Below are positions 61,611-64,000 of a stretch of 64,000 nucleotides of DNA, piece after piece (the first letter of the stretch is position 1; the number at the start of each line of letters is the position of its first letter). The notes beneath the pieces were generated by a model that saw only the letters and a program-made list of their open reading frames with translations, ran no database searches and was not told where the DNA came from. A program made the position numbers and the translations under genes. The DNA is from Pseudogymnoascus destructans. Its lineage: Eukaryota > Ascomycota > Leotiomycetes > Thelebolales > Thelebolaceae. The stretch spans positions 434,001 through 498,000 of the forward strand of contig NW_020167540.1 in the NCBI RefSeq assembly GCF_001641265.1, in the 5' to 3' direction.

Positions 61611-62339
61611 GGTGGCGGTTATGTTTTGGAAGTGGCGTTGGTTGATATAGGATATGTGGCAAAAGACCTTTAAGGAGCCATTGCTGGTTCTTCTTCAAGT
61701 TAGTAGGAAGGTATATTGCTGGCAATGGTTTTGATAACAAAGCAAACTGAATAAAGTAACGTGGCCCTGGAAGACAAACTTGCGAAAGATATGGCGGCAT
61801 GAGATTTGGAGTCTGGAGCAACGTTGCGAGAACATTGCCCGAACGGGCCAAGAAGGTCATAGCTCCGCACATCAACACCACGCCGCCTGGGCCTGAAGGT
61901 CGCATTATTTGGCCCACCTTCAATCACTTTCGAACAACGTCCAAGTTACAGCTACACGCTATGAAGGAAGTCACCAACACGCTTTTATCTACTACCCATG
62001 TTTTTTTTGACAATATATACTGGTGATGCATAGATTATCATATAATTTGACTTCATTGGAGCTTAATACATGAAAAATTAAATAGGGGAGTGAGATTCCA
62101 AGGTATAATTATCAGTATCTACCATTCAATCAACCGTGGGCTTTCCCAACGAGTCCAGGTTCAATAGACTTCAGATGAGACTGTATCTAAGCCAAGAATA
62201 ACCATTGAAGAAACTTCATCTATCTAACCCAACTCCCAGCCTTATTAAACGTCGCCGCATGAGCTGACAATTCGGTCCCTCATCTCTCATATTTATATAA
62301 ACGGCACTCCGATACACCCCATTCCAACCCACAAACTAA
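61611..62339. other. Intergenic stretch
   Basis: 730 bases between the Isc1 promoter and the 3' end of the Ubr1-type gene. An open frame at 61799-62026 (plus) begins MRFGVWSNVARTLPERAKKV but has no recognised family and no clear exon partners, so I do not call it. Confidence 0.4.
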
Positions 62340-64000
62340 CTATATAGTTTCCCACCCCCCATTGTTGATATCTTGCTCCAGCTTCCGGCTAATTACACTT
62401 GGAATCCCGTGCTGCAGCCATGTGTTCCTTAACAATGCATCATAACGCTTCTGGTGGAGGTGAAGCTGTCGTCCATGGCGGAGACCTGGGTCAACCTCGC
62501 CGAATTTGTCAATGTACGGCGCCACCATCCAGCTGCCGGAGTTGTGATGCAAATAGAAGACCGTGCACTTCCTAATATTGATGAAGAGGCCGATGTGAAT
62601 TTGGCACCTATAGTACGTTAGTAATGTTTCACAAAATTGTATGCGGGTACTACTTACTTCCTCATGTGCTGTTGTGCGCCACCAATCTTGACAGAAGGTT
62701 TGCCTCTCGTCTTGGGTTCTTCCTTCAGGCAGCACATTGCTTGACCACAAAAGATTGTACCACAGAACAAACAGAGCATGGGGTCTGTAAGATCTTTGCC
62801 GGTGGTTGGGCAGCGTCCTTTCATTGTCTCTTCCATTAGGGTATCGTAGTTCTTGGGCAATCCGATAAGCTCGAAAATGGAAGGATGAGAAACAGAGATG
62901 TCTTTGGCCTTTTTATCGGATTTTCCCTCTTCGGGAGCATGCTTTGTTTGCCAAGCGAAGTGGGCATGAATCCACCCCCAAATAATGTGTTGCGTGGTGG
63001 AGATATCATCATATGACAAATTATCGTCATTGTCAATGATGTCGTCTATCTTCGCTGTGCTCTTTTGGACAATAAGGTCACATATATCGTCAAACGAAGG
63101 CAGTCGAAGGGCCTCAGAAAGACGTCCCAACTCATCATCTGAATTGTGAGGGAAAAAGCTGTTGAAATCTGTTCCATATCGAACGTACAGTAACAGAGAT
63201 GCTTTGCGGAGGAACACGAGAGCGTACTTCTTCACGAACTCCTTGCAATCATCAATGCCACTGAAGCATTCTTGATCAAACCCTTCCAACTCATCACCGG
63301 GTTCTTCGAAGGGCTGTGCGTTGTCCAAGCCTAGCATTACCCTGTGCCTCATATCTAGCTTTGTGATATATGAGCAAGCACGTTGGAATGAGCTCTCCTC
63401 TGTAGCTTTCTGGTCGTCATTGAGAAGGCCAGCCCAAGACAGCCACTTCGCGGAAGGAGCGTTACGTGCCATGGCCAGAACCACCTTGACAATCTCCGCA
63501 ACGTAGCAAAGACATAAAATATGCATGATGTCAAGGTCGAGAACTGGAGCCAAGCAGAGCGATGTTTCCGTGAGGAAGTTGAAAATATCACAGTTGAGCA
63601 ACGGATAGTGGTCTCTTTCCTCGCAATGCGACCTCAAAGCTTGAGGGTATCCACAGAAAAGCTGTTCAATCTGGCGGTCATAGGTATTCATGAATGCAGC
63701 TGCTGTCGGATTGTTACCTTCGTTCTTCAATCCTCCAATGGCTACGTAAGAAGCCGCCGTTTCCGAAAGAATTCGTAAATGAGTCAGGCTCTGTTGTGGA
63801 ACCTTCTCTATGAAAGTTGAACCACTCTCTGAATCAACACCACGTTGGAGGATTTCTACGGCGGAAATCGAGAACCCAAGAGCTTGGGCCACAGTGTCAC
63901 CTGCGTAAAAGGCGTCTGCGCCTTCTGGACGCGGCTCGGGAATCTCCCGACTAATCAACTTGTTTCTCACTATGGTGTCAGAAAGGCGACGGAATATTCT
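62340..64000 (-). CDS. E3 ubiquitin ligase Ubr1-type, C-terminal part (partial, runs off window)
   Basis: The last 536 codons of a large gene. The frame is open to the window edge (64000) and is spliced once, exons 62658-64000 and 62340-62607, with intron GTAAGT...CTATAG joining QQHMRK to CQIHIGLFINIRKC. The C-terminal cysteine/histidine region, GRCPTTGKDLTDPMLCLFCG, TIFCGQAMCC and HNSGSWMVAPYIDKFGEVDP, then RHGRQLHLHQKRYDALLRNT, is typical of the UBR1 family C-terminal (autoinhibitory) region. FELIGLPKNYDTLMEETMKG precedes it. Ubr1 recognises N-degrons and ubiquitinates them with Ubc2; the UBR box, ClpS-like and RING parts must lie beyond 64000. The protein end is near 62340. Confidence 0.88.

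Noticed and set aside
61585..62026. Open frames on both strands near 61800
   Set aside because: No family resemblance on either strand and no splice partners; left as intergenic.

Overview
The window is nuclear DNA of a filamentous ascomycete (Pezizomycotina; I cannot fix the class). Evidence: genes have several short GT-AG introns of about 45-215 nt with fungal branch-like CTAAC motifs. The proteins include fungal types: a Ras-associated adenylate cyclase with leucine-rich repeats and a PP2C-like domain, an eisosome Pil1 protein, a CRH-type GH16 wall enzyme, and an ISC1 phospholipase. Remnants of fungal Ty3 and Fot1/pogo elements lie between the genes.

Region 1 (1-7420) is a graveyard. Three adjacent broken genes are recognisable: an anion:cation-symporter-type MFS transporter, a fungal-specific transcription factor, and a fused two-dehydrogenase/DUF1537 sugar-acid kinase. 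Together they look like a dead four-carbon sugar-acid utilisation cluster. A 129-bp TG...CA element with a 5-bp target duplication sits inside the dead regulator.

Region 2 (7420-11330) has no convincing genes. It holds 55 perfect CCTAA units flanked on the left by degenerate G-rich units in the opposite sense, followed by kilobases of mini- and microsatellites.

Region 3 (11330-19140) has a RING-finger gene and a small secreted protein gene. These are followed by about 2.5 kb of repeat debris: a Ty3 pol scrap, a 43-bp tandem repeat, a 36-bp perfect palindrome, a foldback and the second 129-bp element.

Region 4 (19140-43810) is dense housekeeping sequence: DHR2-like helicase, Hsp20 (frameshifted), Src1/Heh1 inner nuclear membrane protein, cytosolic tyrosyl-tRNA synthetase, GH16 wall enzyme, adenylate cyclase, tRNA-Gln, tRNA-Gly, proteasome beta-5, Pil1 and a Gly/Met-rich protein.

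Region 5 (43810-46800) is a second repeat island with a truncated Fot1/pogo transposase.

Region 6 (46800-64000) holds Qri7/OSGEPL1, Utp18, Oct1, a MICOS Mic26/27-like protein, two lineage-restricted genes (one split by an in-frame TAG), a RED-like splicing protein, a nucleoside hydrolase with an apparent 8-nt microexon, Isc1, and the 3' end of a Ubr1-type E3 ligase running off the window.

Exon joins given here were worked out by eye. In most multi-exon genes the summed exon length is a multiple of three and the splice phases agree.
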